Below are positions 1 to 10,737 of a DNA stretch of 64,000 bases, in pieces. How positions within the stretch are numbered: the first letter of the stretch is position 1; each line of letters starts with the position of its first letter. Under the pieces are notes generated by a model, which ran no database searches, was not told the DNA's origin, and worked only from the letters and a program-made list of their open reading frames with translations. The translations under genes and the position numbers were made by a program. Source of the DNA: Porites lobata (lineage: Eukaryota; Cnidaria; Anthozoa; Scleractinia; Poritidae); NCBI GenBank assembly GCA_942486035.1, contig CALNXK010000038.1, positions 2,114,001-2,178,000 of the forward strand. The letters are read 5' to 3'.

Positions 1-275
1 TTTACTATTATTGTTATTATTTTCAAGTCAGCAATACAACACTCTTAAAGTTTGGTTGTTTACAGTTTTATTGAAACGCAACAATACAAAGGTCTAGGAA
101 AAATAATTCTATAACATTCATAGTTGGACTAGTCTTCATCTTGTGGAATGGGCTGCTGTTGATACAGTCGATTGAGTAAGAATTTTCGCTTATCGATCGC
201 TAGTTCTGTCGATTCCAACCAATCAAATCCTTCTGTGTCTTTAAGCTCTTTTTGAGTTTCCATCACTTTTTTGAA

Positions 276-385
276 GGTCGATGTAGGGTCGATGTGGGGT
301 CGATGTGGGGTCGATGTGGGGTCGATGTGGGGTCGATGTAGGTTCGATGTGGGGTCGATGTGGGGTCGATGAGGGTTCGATGTAA
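276..385. repeat. 11-bp tandem array, 10 units
   Basis: Ten consecutive units of consensus GGTCGATGTGG, with small variants (GTAG, GTTC, GAGG). The array lies between the two arms of the inverted repeat and about 60 bp upstream of the TATA box of the following ORF. The GATC/TCGAT core also occurs just after the array (TAAGATCGATTA). Confidence 0.95.
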
Positions 386-441
386 GATCGATTATTATTT
401 ACAAAGGAGAATGCTTAGTAGCCCCGCCTTCACCAATTTTC

Positions 442-449
442 TATAAAAG
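442..449 (+). promoter_or_regulatory. TATA box (TATAAAAG) of the 509-1006 ORF
   Basis: A canonical TATAAAAG lies 60 bp upstream of the ATG at 509, a spacing that allows a transcription start near 470-480 and a short 5' leader. Position and match are seen; use as a core promoter is inferred. Confidence 0.55.
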
Positions 450-508
450 AGGCGCGTTGCTCTCTGAAGTTTAGCTTCCTATCAGAACGCGTGCGGTTCA
501 AACCAAAG

Positions 509-1006
509 ATGACGAGCACAGGCTATACCTTATACCTTCAACAAGGTGCTGGAAAATACGAAGACAGCGAAGAAAGCGATTTCTCCCAAGAAAGCGAAAA
601 CTCTAGCCAAGGAACGGACTCTTCCCAAGAAGAAGAAACAGAAACCTTAGCGCCTTGGTCACGCATTCTTGGTGAAGCAGAGAGACGCCATGAGACCCAG
701 CTCAACGCATTGATCGATGAGTACGAAGGGGACGGAGATTCAGAAAATGTGGCCCGCGTGAAAGCCGAGAACGCTCTTCTTCCTGTTTACAGAAAAGAGC
801 TAAGAAAAGTACTCTTAGAGAATCTACAGTGGATGCGTGCAATGAAAAAAGATCCCACCTTCAAAAAAGTGATGGAAACTCAAAAAGAGCTTAAAGACAC
901 AGAAGGATTTGATTGGTTGGAATCGACAGAACTAGCGATCGATAAGCGAAAATTCTTACTCAATCGACTGTATCAACAGCAGCCCATTCCACAAGATGAA
1001 GACTAG
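509..1006 (+). CDS. Uncharacterised 165-aa acidic/helical protein, probably mobile-element encoded
   Basis: Intronless ORF of 165 codons. I start it at the ATG at 509 because the frame upstream has only a GTG and the ATG follows a TATA box by 60 bp. Residues ~15-50 are a low-complexity Ser/Glu/Asp stretch; residues ~50-160 are predicted helical with many Lys/Arg/Glu, including motifs LLPVYRKELRKVL, QWMRAMKKDP and DKRKFLLNRLYQQQP. I recognise no enzyme motif and do not assign a function. An AATAAA at 1063 gives a 3' end. The last ~50 codons lie in one arm of an inverted repeat. Its compact promoter-ORF-poly(A) structure, the neighbouring ORF of the same design and the fold-back suggest a repetitive-element gene, which is inference. 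Confidence 0.6.
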   Translation: MTSTGYTLYLQQGAGKYEDSEESDFSQESENSSQGTDSSQEEETETLAPWSRILGEAERRHETQLNALIDEYEGDGDSENVARVKAENALLPVYRKELRKVLLENLQWMRAMKKDPTFKKVMETQKELKDTEGFDWLESTELAIDKRKFLLNRLYQQQPIPQDED

Positions 1007-1062
1007 TCCAACTATGAATGTTATAGAATTATTTTTCCTAGACCTTTGTATTGTTGCGTTTC

Positions 1063-1068
1063 AATAAA
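1063..1068 (+). terminator. Poly(A) signal AATAAA
   Basis: AATAAA 57 bp after the stop codon of the 165-aa ORF. Its mirror copy TTTATT lies in the left arm of the inverted repeat (67-72). Confidence 0.5.
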
Positions 1069-1359
1069 ACTGTAAACAACCAAACTTTAAGAGTGTTGTA
1101 TTGCTGACTTGAAAATAATAACAATAATAGTAAACTTGCACAATAAATAAAAAAATCTGAAATTTGAAATACCAATTACTAATTCACGGTCAAAACTTTT
1201 TTAATTAGGCACTGTTATTTGTGATTACACTTAATAAAGATTCCAATGTTGAGAGCTGTTGCGTGACTAGCCATGCGCGACACCCACGCGTGTGTCTGAG
1301 AAAAAATAAAGACACATGACTAGAAATGGCCCGTTTGTCTCCTTTTGTCCCTTTTGGCC

Positions 1360-1419
1360 TGGTTTTGGCCTTTCAGGCCTGGTTATGGCCTTTCTGGCCC
1401 GTGTTTGGCCTTTCTGACA
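1360..1419. repeat. 20-bp tandem repeat, 3 units
   Basis: Three units of about TGGTTTTGGCCTTTCAGGCC immediately upstream of the second ORF, ending next to a weak TATA-like TCTATAAC (1421-1428). The arrangement array-TATA-ORF repeats that of the first ORF. Confidence 0.8.
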
Positions 1420-1480
1420 CTCTATAACCTGACTATTTGCGAAAAAGATGTCATTTGTGTTCATCCATCGAACTGTCAAC

Positions 1481-1861
1481 ATGGTTTACACGAGAGTTTG
1501 CAGAAACTGTCCTATTTCATCGTGTGGGGCGAAGTACCTTGTCAGATTAGCTAACCATCTCGCGGATGTTCATCAGTTAGACCACATACAGCGAAGACAG
1601 TATTTACAAGAGGCGAAACTGCAACCTAAAGTTAAAGTCGTCGTTTACGAAAGTAAAGCGGATAATCCCGGAAAAAATCACTATCACAATCCAGTACAGA
1701 CACAAGAAACGGTGTACTGCGAACTGTCAAGATCACAGAGAAATGAAGCCTCTTTTAATAGTAAATCAAAAGCTAAAAGACGAACTACAAAGAACAAGAC
1801 AAAGTACAAGAAACAAAGAAAGTCGAACTCTTGTCTTAGAGGCCATAGGAAAATTGTGTAG
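1481..1861 (+). CDS. Small basic zinc-finger-like protein, uncharacterised
   Basis: Intronless ORF; the ATG at 1481 (AACATGG context) gives 126 aa, an in-frame ATG at 1448 would add 11 residues. Near the N terminus, CPISSC...NHLADVH fits an atypical C2H2 finger (C-x4-C-x10-H-x4-H) with an extra Cys pair VCRNC just before. The middle (HIQRRQYLQEAKLQPKVKVV) is helical then beta-like, and the last ~40 residues are Lys/Arg-rich with repeated KTKYKKQ-type runs, suggesting nucleic-acid binding or nuclear location. An AATAAA follows at 1982. The pair with the 509-1006 ORF looks like a two-gene cassette. No known family assigned; function inferred from composition only. Confidence 0.5.
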   Translation: MVYTRVCRNCPISSCGAKYLVRLANHLADVHQLDHIQRRQYLQEAKLQPKVKVVVYESKADNPGKNHYHNPVQTQETVYCELSRSQRNEASFNSKSKAKRRTTKNKTKYKKQRKSNSCLRGHRKIV

Positions 1862-1981
1862 ACACGGAAGGATTATTTTGGAACGGAAAAAACTGATGGG
1901 TAATAGTCAGTCAATGGATTAATTTTCATCCCTTTTCCTTTCAAATCGCTGTGTATTTGACTCTTTTTGTCATTGTCTTTT

Positions 1982-1987
1982 AATAAA
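1982..1987 (+). terminator. Poly(A) signal AATAAA
   Basis: AATAAA about 120 bp downstream of the zinc-finger-like ORF stop, followed by a T/G-rich stretch (TTTTATTG, TGTGGTTTT), the usual arrangement of a metazoan 3' end. Confidence 0.45.
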
Positions 1988-1989
1988 GT

Positions 1990-2979
1990 TTTTTAAAACG
2001 GTATCTCTCTTGTGGTTTTATTGCTAGCAATTATTAGTCGCGTGTTCCAATTGATCCTTGTTAAGTTATTTGTTTTATAATAATACGTCAAGGTGCTCCC
2101 TTGGGTCTAGCCGTACAGATGAACTAATTTGTATTCAACTTTGGGCTTGTGAACTCGCATAATTACCTGATTAACCGTGCGTGAAAATGACAAGACTTCA
2201 ATAGTTTTTCTTTTCCTCGAGATAGAAAGGAGAAAACAGTTCTGTAATAGTCAGACAAGTTTACAGCTCGATTCGACTTGCATGTTTGGAGCAATGTTTT
2301 AAAAAAATGTTGGTGATAGTAAGACTTTTTCCTTAGCAAAGCGATTGCAAGAATGAAATACTGAAGGGAAAGCGCGCTTTTCTTTCAAGGGCAGATCGGG
2401 CAGAAAGGGCAGAAAGGGCACCTTTTTAGCCCTGTGTTTTTTCCCCTGGGCGCGCGTGGAGATCTCGCGTGTAAGTCGTGTGCGTCGAGTCAGGAAACAA
2501 GCCACGATTAAATTCGACCAATGATTTATTTACAAACTAATTTCCTATGTACAAACATCCTTAACTTCCTATCCACTTCATTATATATGGAGGAAGACAC
2601 TTAATTAGTATGCGGGAAATCCAAATTAGTATGCGGGAAGGTAGTGAGCAGGCTTTTATGCCGTTCAAACAATAAAAAATACGGCAACCAACCAGATGCT
2701 TCGTCAAACGAGACAGCCAATGAGCGTCTTTCTAATTCCGGTCAACCAATCAAAACAACTATGACATCATAGTACCACGGAATACATATGACATCATCTT
2801 CCGAAAATAACTAAAACCTGACAAACCGGTCAAACCAGTATACTTAATTACATCCACCACATTTTATTCATGAGATCAATACAATAGCCTATGACGTCAG
2901 CGACGTTAATTTATTCCTCCCCACGTTAATGAGAATCCTCCCCAAAAAAGAGGAGTAACCGGTCCCTCCTATACTACTC
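1990..2979. other. Non-coding stretch
   Basis: No supported gene. It holds a GGGCAGAAA tandem tract near 2388-2420, a direct pair of AATTAGTATGCGGGAA (about 2602-2618 and 2623-2639) and several TGACATCA/TGACGTCA motifs. On the minus strand a GAATAAAATG near 2870 could be a poly(A) signal, so a solo-LTR-like origin is possible but I see no matching second copy or target duplication. Confidence 0.4.
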
Positions 2980-4877
2980 GCATGCGAGATTCACGGGCGC
3001 AGCGCAAAATTAAGTTAGAAGATATTTTGGACGGGCTGAATTTAGTTGCTTAAATCTTAAAAGTTGGGCTTAAAATAAGTATTATATCTGGTTCTGTTAT
3101 CAGTAGTATAGGGTTTTTTCTTCATGTCTCTAATTATAACTTTAAACTTCTTTTAACTCTTTGAATTTTACAAAAATCAAACAAACATGATATTCATGTG
3201 TAAACCAGGTAAATGTCTCAACGTCATAAGATTTACTGACAAAGAATTCAACCATCCCGGTTACAAATAAGGTAGTTGCATCGGCTCTCTCTGTGGACCC
3301 TCTATGTTTCTCTATCCGCCTCATTTTTTTATTTTAGGCGAGTCCCGCCTTTTTGTACCTAGATTTGTACCCTTTTGAAGATGAAATTATTTTGGAGGTA
3401 AAATTTTATGGTCAACAACTTTTTGTTAGAATTAACTAAGAAAGGAAGCGATTTCTGCCTTGCAAGTGAAAGTTAGTGAGATAAAAAATAAAAATAGCCA
3501 CCATAAATGACTTACTGACCGTGTGACTGAAGACACTGAAGGTTATCTCAAAAGCGACTTGCGAATGACATTTGAGAGTTTTCAAACACTTATATATAAC
3601 GAAATCATGGCATGCATTACAAAGGGATTATAGTCTATTGTACTAGTGTGTTGATTGTATGTCTATTTATTTGTGAGCAGTTTGAAATTTTAGCGGCCCG
3701 TATTACCTCTCTTTTGATGTCTTTTTTTTGTCAGTTAACTTACTGTTGTGACAGGAGCCCTGGAAAAAAGGAAAACTTGTCGTAAAAAAAACCAGTGCCG
3801 AGGTCTTCCTCAAAAAAAAAATCTTTTAGCTTGCATGGCTGACAGTAAGCGCGCGCTCTTTGCGCGCGTTTTCACTGCTCCGACGCTCATTTGCGCCTCC
3901 CGGGTTGCGCCGTGTCGCCAGACAAAACGGCTGATCATAAAACCTATTCATGCTTATTTTACACTTGTACTCAGGGGAGTCATTTTCAATGTTGTCGGTC
4001 ATGCATGTAGCTAAGCACGCCGCGAAAATTAATTTAGAACTGTTTTAAGTTCAGCACACTTACATGTACTACATTACAATAATTGTCTGCTTAGCAAAAA
4101 TCTGGAGCGGCGGGAATTACTTGCTTAACATGAATAGTTTAACTTTTGGCCTCCAAACCCGAACTGAGCACAACTTTTTTTCCTAAACGGGTTGCGCCGT
4201 GTCGCCAAACAAAACCAACAGCTTTGCAAGCTAAAAAACTTCGACCAGAGGTTCTGTTGAATTTTTAACAAAATCAAGTCCATCAGTATCACACGGAATT
4301 TATAACTCTATCAGTGACCTCACATGCTGACCATGAGCTCGTATTGGGTGAAAACAGAGCATAATAACAACATCGTCATTTTGGCGCCATATTCAGTGAT
4401 CCATGTAGAATAACCGCTCTGGCATAAAGTGCATTTAGCAGCAAATACAACTATATACCGGGACCGCGGATGAGGCTGGGTGGGCCACAGCCCCACCAAT
4501 AATTCCACCGGGACGGTTTTTTGTTTTGCATTTGCGAAAGTATTTCTAATGTTTGTGTTAAAAGCAAACGCAATTTTCTTTGTCAAATGTACGGTGTTTC
4601 AAAGCGCTAAACTCGCTAGCTTTGCGCCTCACGTCTCACGCTTCTGACCAGGTCGGTTAAATTTATTTTGACCGAGCGCGCGATCTTGACCTAAGCAAAA
4701 ATACCGTAAATGATCGATCTAATAGACGTAATCTCTGAAGTAAACGCCTCTTATCTAATAAACATCTCCTGTCAAATAGACGCCGAACATCAAATTGCTC
4801 CACAATGTCAGGAAGTAAGAAAAATAACGCAAAATAATTAAGTTATCAAGTCAAGGAGATGATAAAAAGGTAATAAA

Positions 4878-5450
4878 GAGGGACGTGAAGGGGGGTACCA
4901 AATCCCTGTTCCCAGCCTAAATTTGGCCCAAATCCCAGTTCCCAGGCTAATTTTTGCCAAAATCCCAGTTACCAAATTTTCAGTGTGTATAACGGCGTTA
5001 TTTGCATTGACTTCTAGTACCATTGACTTCTAGTACCATTTGACTTATAGTACCATTTTGCGAGAAACCTTTTCCGAAGCCATTTTTATCTTCCCTTCAC
5101 AATATCTTCCCGCCATATCCAAACTTGCCGAACTTGTCCGCTGACCAGGAAAACTGAGAGAACGTAACTACGCAACCGTGTAAGCCTGGTAGCTAGACCG
5201 CGGGCGCGAAGGCAAAAAATACTGATTTCACGGTCTCTACTGAGGAGTGCAAGGTCTATTGCTACGAAATTTTATTTTTCTATTTCAAAATATTGGAGCA
5301 AAGACCGCTGAAGAAAAGAAATCCCATTCCCATTTTATAATTGTTCAACCCATTCCCAGTGGCTAAATCCCAGTCCCAGTGAGTAAGTCCCATTTTCCCA
5401 GTCCACAATAAGGCTAATCCCAGTTCCCATTTTACCCCTTCACGACCCTC
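4878..5450. mobile_element. 573-bp MITE with 16-bp TIRs and 6-bp target duplication
   Basis: Left end GAGGGACGTGAAGGGG and right end CCCCTTCACGACCCTC are inverted repeats with one mismatch. Both sides have AATAAA (4872-4877 and 5451-5456). Unit 2 has the uninterrupted site GGTAATAAACAGTG at about 9113-9126, proving insertion after the units duplicated. The inside is rich in CCCAGTTCCCA-type near-repeats and has no transposase. Confidence 0.85.
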
Positions 5451-5586
5451 AATAAACAGTGGGGGTCACCGTGCTCGTTTTGACTTCACAATGCTGACAA
5501 ATACGGCTATTTTGGACCCTTTGACAAAAACCGCGCGCAGCCCAAAACTAGACAAAAAGGAGAGATTTTTTCAATGATGCATGCAT

Positions 5587-5908
5587 AGATTTACCAGTGT
5601 TAAGGTCAAATGTAATAAATCAAGTACAGTTTTTTTCCAGACCTGTCTTTGGAAATTTCCATACTAGATTTCCCAGCGTTAAGATCAAGTGTAATAAATC
5701 TTGTACAGTCTTATCCAGACCTGTCTTTGGAAATTTCCATAGATTTACCAGAGTGTTAAGGTCAATTTTAATAAATACAGTAAAGTTTTGTCCATCGACC
5801 CGTCTTTGGAAATTTCCATAGATTTACCAGTGTTAAGGTCAAATCACTCTAACAAATCGAGTACAGTTTTATAGAGACCTGTCTTGGGAAATTTCCATAG
5901 ATTTACCC
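5587..5908. repeat. 75-79-bp minisatellite, 4 copies plus partial
   Basis: Units start with AGATTTACCAG at 5587, 5666, 5741, 5820 and 5899; each contains GACCTGTCTTTGGAAATTTCCAT. Open frames through it arise only because the period is often a multiple of three; they are not genes. Confidence 0.9.
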
Positions 5909-7022
5909 GTGATTAGAAATATTATAGTAAGTGAATCACGTTTTACCTTGACCTGAGATTTAAACATCTGTTTTGTAAATAAAGTTGTCGCTGTTTTTAT
6001 TCCGTGTGTTTTGGTCATAAATTGACGTTAATATTCCTATATGAGCGTGCGTTCTCGACAGTGGCAAATATACACTTGTTATGTTGCTATGTTGACCAAA
6101 TTTTCAGTACTTCAGAAAATCTGCACTTAAAAAATGACGTGTTTAGTTGTCTATCCACACATTCGGCTGAATTATCTCTTGCCCTCGAACTTTGATCTAC
6201 CCTTAAAATGCGACATTCTTTGCAGGTCATGACTAAAATCCCTATTTTGGCCGGCGCCTTATTCAGTGAACCATAGAAGTTTACATTAATTGATTGTATT
6301 TCAATGAAAATCAAACAGTCCTCATCATGCAGACTCTAGGTCAAAGGTTTGAATCCTGTACAAACCTGAATTTTGTCAAGATTTCCTTTGGAAAAAGTTG
6401 CGGCAGTCTATAAATACTCGCGGCGACCTTCTTTATTTTTTAAAATTCTTCATCCCGTAGTTGTAATGAATTATTGTTTATCGGTCATTACTAAAATCCT
6501 TATTTTGGCGGGCGACCCTATTCTGTGAACCATACGTTTACATTAATTGATTTAAAATTTATACCTTAAAAATCAAACAGTCCTCATCTCGCAGATTCCA
6601 ACCCTTGCCCTCTCGCAGAGGGCAAAAGTTGTGTTAGCCTGTTAACGTTCCAGGTGTTTAGAGAGTAGAGCGCGCGCGGCGTTCAGAGAGCTGTCCAGAT
6701 GGTGGGGAGCCAGTAAAATCCAGCCGTACGCGTGTGATCTCCCCTGTTTTATTCCCAAACGCTTGGCCAGGCTAAAGTTGTGTCAATCTATAAATGCGCG
6801 CAGCGTCCTTCTTATTTAAATCTTCATCCCGTAGTTGATCAGGCATATTTTCATATATTCATTTTTTCAAGAAATGGAACAATTTTATTGTTGTAATTTA
6901 AAGAAAACAAAAAACCTCATCTTTGCTTCTTTTCACTATCAATTAAGTTCATACAAATGATCTGATGCAGTACAATCGCTTTTAGTGGGTGTAGTGTAAT
7001 CCTGGAGTGGAGTGTAATAGAC

Positions 7023-10000
7023 GCATGCGAAATTCACGGGCGCAGCGGAAAATTAACTTAGAAGATATTTTAGAGGGGCGGAATTTAGTTGCTTAAATCT
7101 TAAAAGTTGGCCTTAAAATAAGTATTTTATCTGGTTCTGTTTTCAGTAGTGTAGGGTTTTTTCTTCATGTCTCTAATTATAACTTTAAACTTCTTTTAAC
7201 TCTTTGAATTTTACAAAAATCAAACAAACAAGATATTTATTTTTAAACCAGGTAAATGTCTCAACGTTATAAGATTTACTGACAAAGAATTCAACCATCC
7301 CGGTTACAAATATGGCAGTTGCATTGGCTCTCTCTATGGACCCTCTATGTTTGTCTATCCGCCTCTTTTTTTTATTTTAGGCGAGTCCCGCCTTTCTGTA
7401 CCTAGATTTGTACCCTTTGCAGATGAAACTATTTTGGAGGAAAAATTTTATGATCAACAACTTTTTGTTAAAATTAATTAACAGAAGTAGCGATTTCTGC
7501 CTTGCAAGTGAAAGTTAGTGAGATAAGAAATAAAAATCACGCCACCATAAATGACTTACCGACCGTGTGACTGAAGACACTGAAGGTTATCTCAAAAGCG
7601 ACTTGCGAATGACAGTTGAGAGTTTTCAGACACTTATATATAACGAAATCATGGGATGCATTACAAAGGGATTATAGTCTATTGTACTAGTGTGTTAATT
7701 GTATGTCCATTTATTTGTGAGCAGTTTGAAATTTTAGCAGCCCGTTTTACCTCTCTTTTGATGTTTTTTTTTGTCAGTTAACTTACTGTTGTGACAGGAG
7801 CCCTGGAAAAAAGGAAAACTTGTCGTAAAAAAAACAGTGCCAAGGTCCTCCTCAAAAAAAAAAAATATTTTAGCTTGCATGGCTGACAGTAAGCGCGCGC
7901 TCTTTGCGCGCGTTTTCACTGCTCCGACCGGCTCATTTGCGCCTCCCGGGTTGCGCCGTGTCGCCAGACAAAACGTCTGATCATAAAACGTATTCATGCT
8001 TATTTTACACTTGTACTCAGGGGAGTCATTTTCAATGTTGTCGGTCATGCATGTAGCTAAGCACGCCGCGAAAATTAATTTAGAACTGTTTTAACAATTT
8101 AGCACACTTACATGTACTACAGTACAATAATTGTCTGCTTAGCAAAAAATCTGGAGCGGCGGGAATTTACTTCCTTAACATGAATAGTTTAACTTTTGGC
8201 CCCCAAACCCGAACTGAGCACAACTTTTTTCCCTAAACGGGTTACGCCGTGTCGCCAAACAAAACCAACAGCTTTGCAAGCTAAAAAACTTTGACCAGAG
8301 GTTCTATTGAGTTTTTAACAAAATCAAGTCCATCAGTATCACACGGAATATATAACTCTACCATGAGCTTGTATTGGGTGAAAACAGAGCATAATAACAA
8401 CATCGTCATTTTGGCGCCATATCCAGTGATCCATGTAGAATAACTGCTCTAGCATAAAGTGCATTTAGCAGCAAATACAACTATATACGGGGACCGCGGA
8501 TTAGGCTGGGTTTGCCACAGCCCCACCAATAATTCCACCGGGAGTTTTTTGTTTTGCATTTGCGAAAGTATTTCTAATGTTTGTGTTAAAAGCAAACGCA
8601 ATTTTCTTTGTCAAATGTACGGTGTTTCAAGGCGCTAAACTCTCTAGCTTTACGCCTCACGTCTCACGCTTCTGACCAGGTCGGTTAAATTTATTTTGAC
8701 CGAGTGCGCGATCTTGATCTAAGCAAAAATACCGTAAATGATCGATCTAATAGACGTAATCTCTCGAGTAAACGCCTCTTATCTAATAAACATCTCCTGT
8801 AAAACAGACGCCGAACATCAAATTGCTCCACAATGCCAGGAAGTAGGAAAATAACGCAAAATAATTAAATTTATTCAGTATCTTGCTTGATTAATAAGAG
8901 TTTGCGCATTACGTTTTGTTCAAAGTCAAGCTCAAAGAAGATAGAGCTAAATAATAACAGATTAGAGTTGTTCAAGATGCCTGACTGTCAATTAGAAAGA
9001 GTTTATATTCTTTTTTAAAACTGTTTAAGGTAATTCCCTAGTAAAAGAACCTAACATAGATTGTAGATGAAACTTGGTACACTGGTGTAACAAGTCAAGG
9101 AGATGATAAAAAGGTAATAAACAGTGAGGGTCACGGTGCTCGTTTTGACTTCACAATGCTGACAAATACGGCTATTTTGGACCCTTTGACAAAAACCGCG
9201 CGCAGCCCAAAACTAGACAAAAAGGAGAGATTTTTTCAATGATGCATGCATAGATTTACCAGTGTTAAAGTCAAATGAAATAAATCAAGTACAGTTTTTT
9301 TCCAGACCTGTCTTTGGAAATTTCCATACTAGATTTGCCAGCGTTAAGATCAAGTGTAATAAATCTTGTACAGTTTTATCCAGACCTGTCTTTGGAAATT
9401 TCCATAGATTTACCAGAGTGTTAAGGTCAATTTTAATAAATACAGTAAAAGTTTTGTCCATCGACCCGTCTTTGGAAATTTCCATAGATTTACCAGTGTT
9501 AAGGTCAAATCACTCTAACAAATCGAGTACAGTTTTATAGAGACCTGTCTTGGGAAATTTCCATAGATTTACCCGTGATTAGAAATATTATAGTAAGTGA
9601 ATAACGTTTTACCTTGACCTGAGATTTGAACATCTGTTTTGTAAATAAAGTTGTCGCTGTTTTTATTCCGTGTGTTTTGGTCATAAATTGACGTTAATAT
9701 TCCTATATGAGCTTGCGTTCTCGACAGTGGCAAATATACACTTGTTATGTTGCTATGTTGACCAAATTTTCAGTACTTCAGAAAATCTGCACTTAAAAAA
9801 TGACGTGTTTAGTTGTCTATCCACACATTCTGCTGAATTATCTCTTGCCCTCGAACTTTGATCTACCCTTAAAATGCGACATTCTTTGTAGGTCATGACT
9901 AAAATCCCTATTTTGGCCGGCGCCTTATTCAGTGAACCATAGAAGTTTACATTAATTGATTGTATTTCAATGAAAATCAAACAGTCCTCATCATGCAGAC

Positions 10001-10737
10001 TCTAGGTCAAGGGTTTGAATCCTGTACAAACCTGAATTTTGTCAAGATTTCCTTTGGCAAAAGTTGCGGCAGTCTATAAATACTCGCAGCGACCTTCTTT
10101 ATTTTTTAAAATTCTTCATCCCGTAGTTGTAATGAATTATTGTTTATCGGTCATTACTAAAATCTTTATTTTGGCGGGAGCCCTATTTAGTTAACCATAC
10201 GTTTACATTAATTGATTTAAAATTTATATCTTAAAAATCAAACAGTCCTTATCTCGCAGATTCCAACCCTTGCCCTCTCGCAGAGGTCAAACGCAAAAGT
10301 TGTGTTAGCCTGTTAACGTTCCAGGTGTTCAGAGAGTAGTGCGCGCGCGGCGTTCAGAGAGCTGTCCAGATGGTGGGGAGCCAGTAAAATCCAGCCGTAC
10401 GCGTGTGATCTCCCCTGTTTTATTTTAATTTTCCACGCCAATTTTTTGCCCAAACGCTTGGCCAGGCTAAAGTTGTGTCAATCTATAAATGCGCGTAGCG
10501 TCCTTCTTATTTAAATCTTCATCCCGTAGTTGTAATGATCAGGCTTATTTTCATATATTCATTTTTTCAAGAAATGGAACAATTTTATTGTTGTAGTTTA
10601 AAGAAAACAAAAAACCTCATCTTTGCTTCTTTTCCCTATCTTTTCTTTAATGTACAATTAAGTTCACACAAATGATCTGATGCAATACAATCGCTTTTAG
10701 TAGGTGCAGTGTAATCCTGGAGTGGAGTGTAATAGAC
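7023..10737. repeat. Tandem unit 2 (about 3.7 kb) of the long non-coding repeat
   Basis: Same order of landmarks as unit 1, with the empty site for the 573-bp MITE and an extra ~230 bp (8870-9095, GTATCTTGCTTGATTAATAAG onward) that unit 1 lacks. The minisatellite is present again at about 9252-9574. Divergence from unit 1 looks like a few percent, mostly substitutions and short indels. Confidence 0.85.
9252..9574. repeat. 75-80-bp minisatellite in unit 2
   Basis: Counterpart of the array at 5587-5908, with the same number of units and the same unit-specific variants, so the array existed before the duplication. Confidence 0.9.

Larger units (their letters stand above)
1..1134. repeat. Large inverted repeat with 278-bp arms
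   Basis: Bases 1-278 are the exact reverse complement of 857-1134 as far as I can read. The right arm contains the last ~50 codons and 3' flank of the ORF at 509-1006, so the left arm holds a head-to-head, 5'-truncated copy of that gene tail. The left arm stops exactly where an 11-bp tandem array begins (276-385). The left arm starts at the window edge, so the repeat may extend further upstream. It could be a real fold-back insertion or an assembly palindrome; sequence alone cannot tell. Confidence 0.9.
2980..7022. repeat. Tandem unit 1 (about 4.0 kb) of a long non-coding repeat
   Basis: Starts at GCATGCGAGATTCACGGGCGCAGCG and aligns end to end with the units starting at 7023 and 10738. Landmarks in order: the TTAGGCGAGTCCCGCC block, an A-tract next to GCGCGCTCTTTGCGCGC, GGGTTGCGCCGTGTCGCC, CATCGTCATTTTGGCGCCATAT, and a 75-79-bp minisatellite. 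This copy has a 573-bp TIR insertion (4878-5450) and lacks about 230 bp present in units 2 and 3 (compare 4845 with 8870-9095). Short ORFs differ between copies and carry stops, so I call it non-coding. Confidence 0.85.

Noticed and set aside
276..385. CRISPR-like array
   Set aside because: Units are 11 bp, contiguous and without spacers; the genome is an animal's.
2299..2505. 68-aa minus-strand frame across the GGGCAGAAA tract
   Set aside because: Depends on a simple repeat (PFLPFLP) and has no supporting signal.
5597..5821. Open frame over the minisatellite (also 9262-9540 and the minus-strand frame at 9285-9485)
   Set aside because: It is only translation of the 75-79-bp repeat; unit 3 lacks it and there is no start context or partner exon.
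6004..6314. Overlapping plus and minus frames of 63-75 aa in unit 1, repeated at 9670-9980
   Set aside because: Conserved only because the units are near-identical; both strands are open, and a further copy at 22.1-22.3 kb is not.
7734..8048. Minus-strand frame in the tandem unit (and equivalents at 11507-11770 and 22867-23250)
   Set aside because: The same DNA in each unit shifts frame at the A-tract and carries different stops, so there is no selection for a protein.
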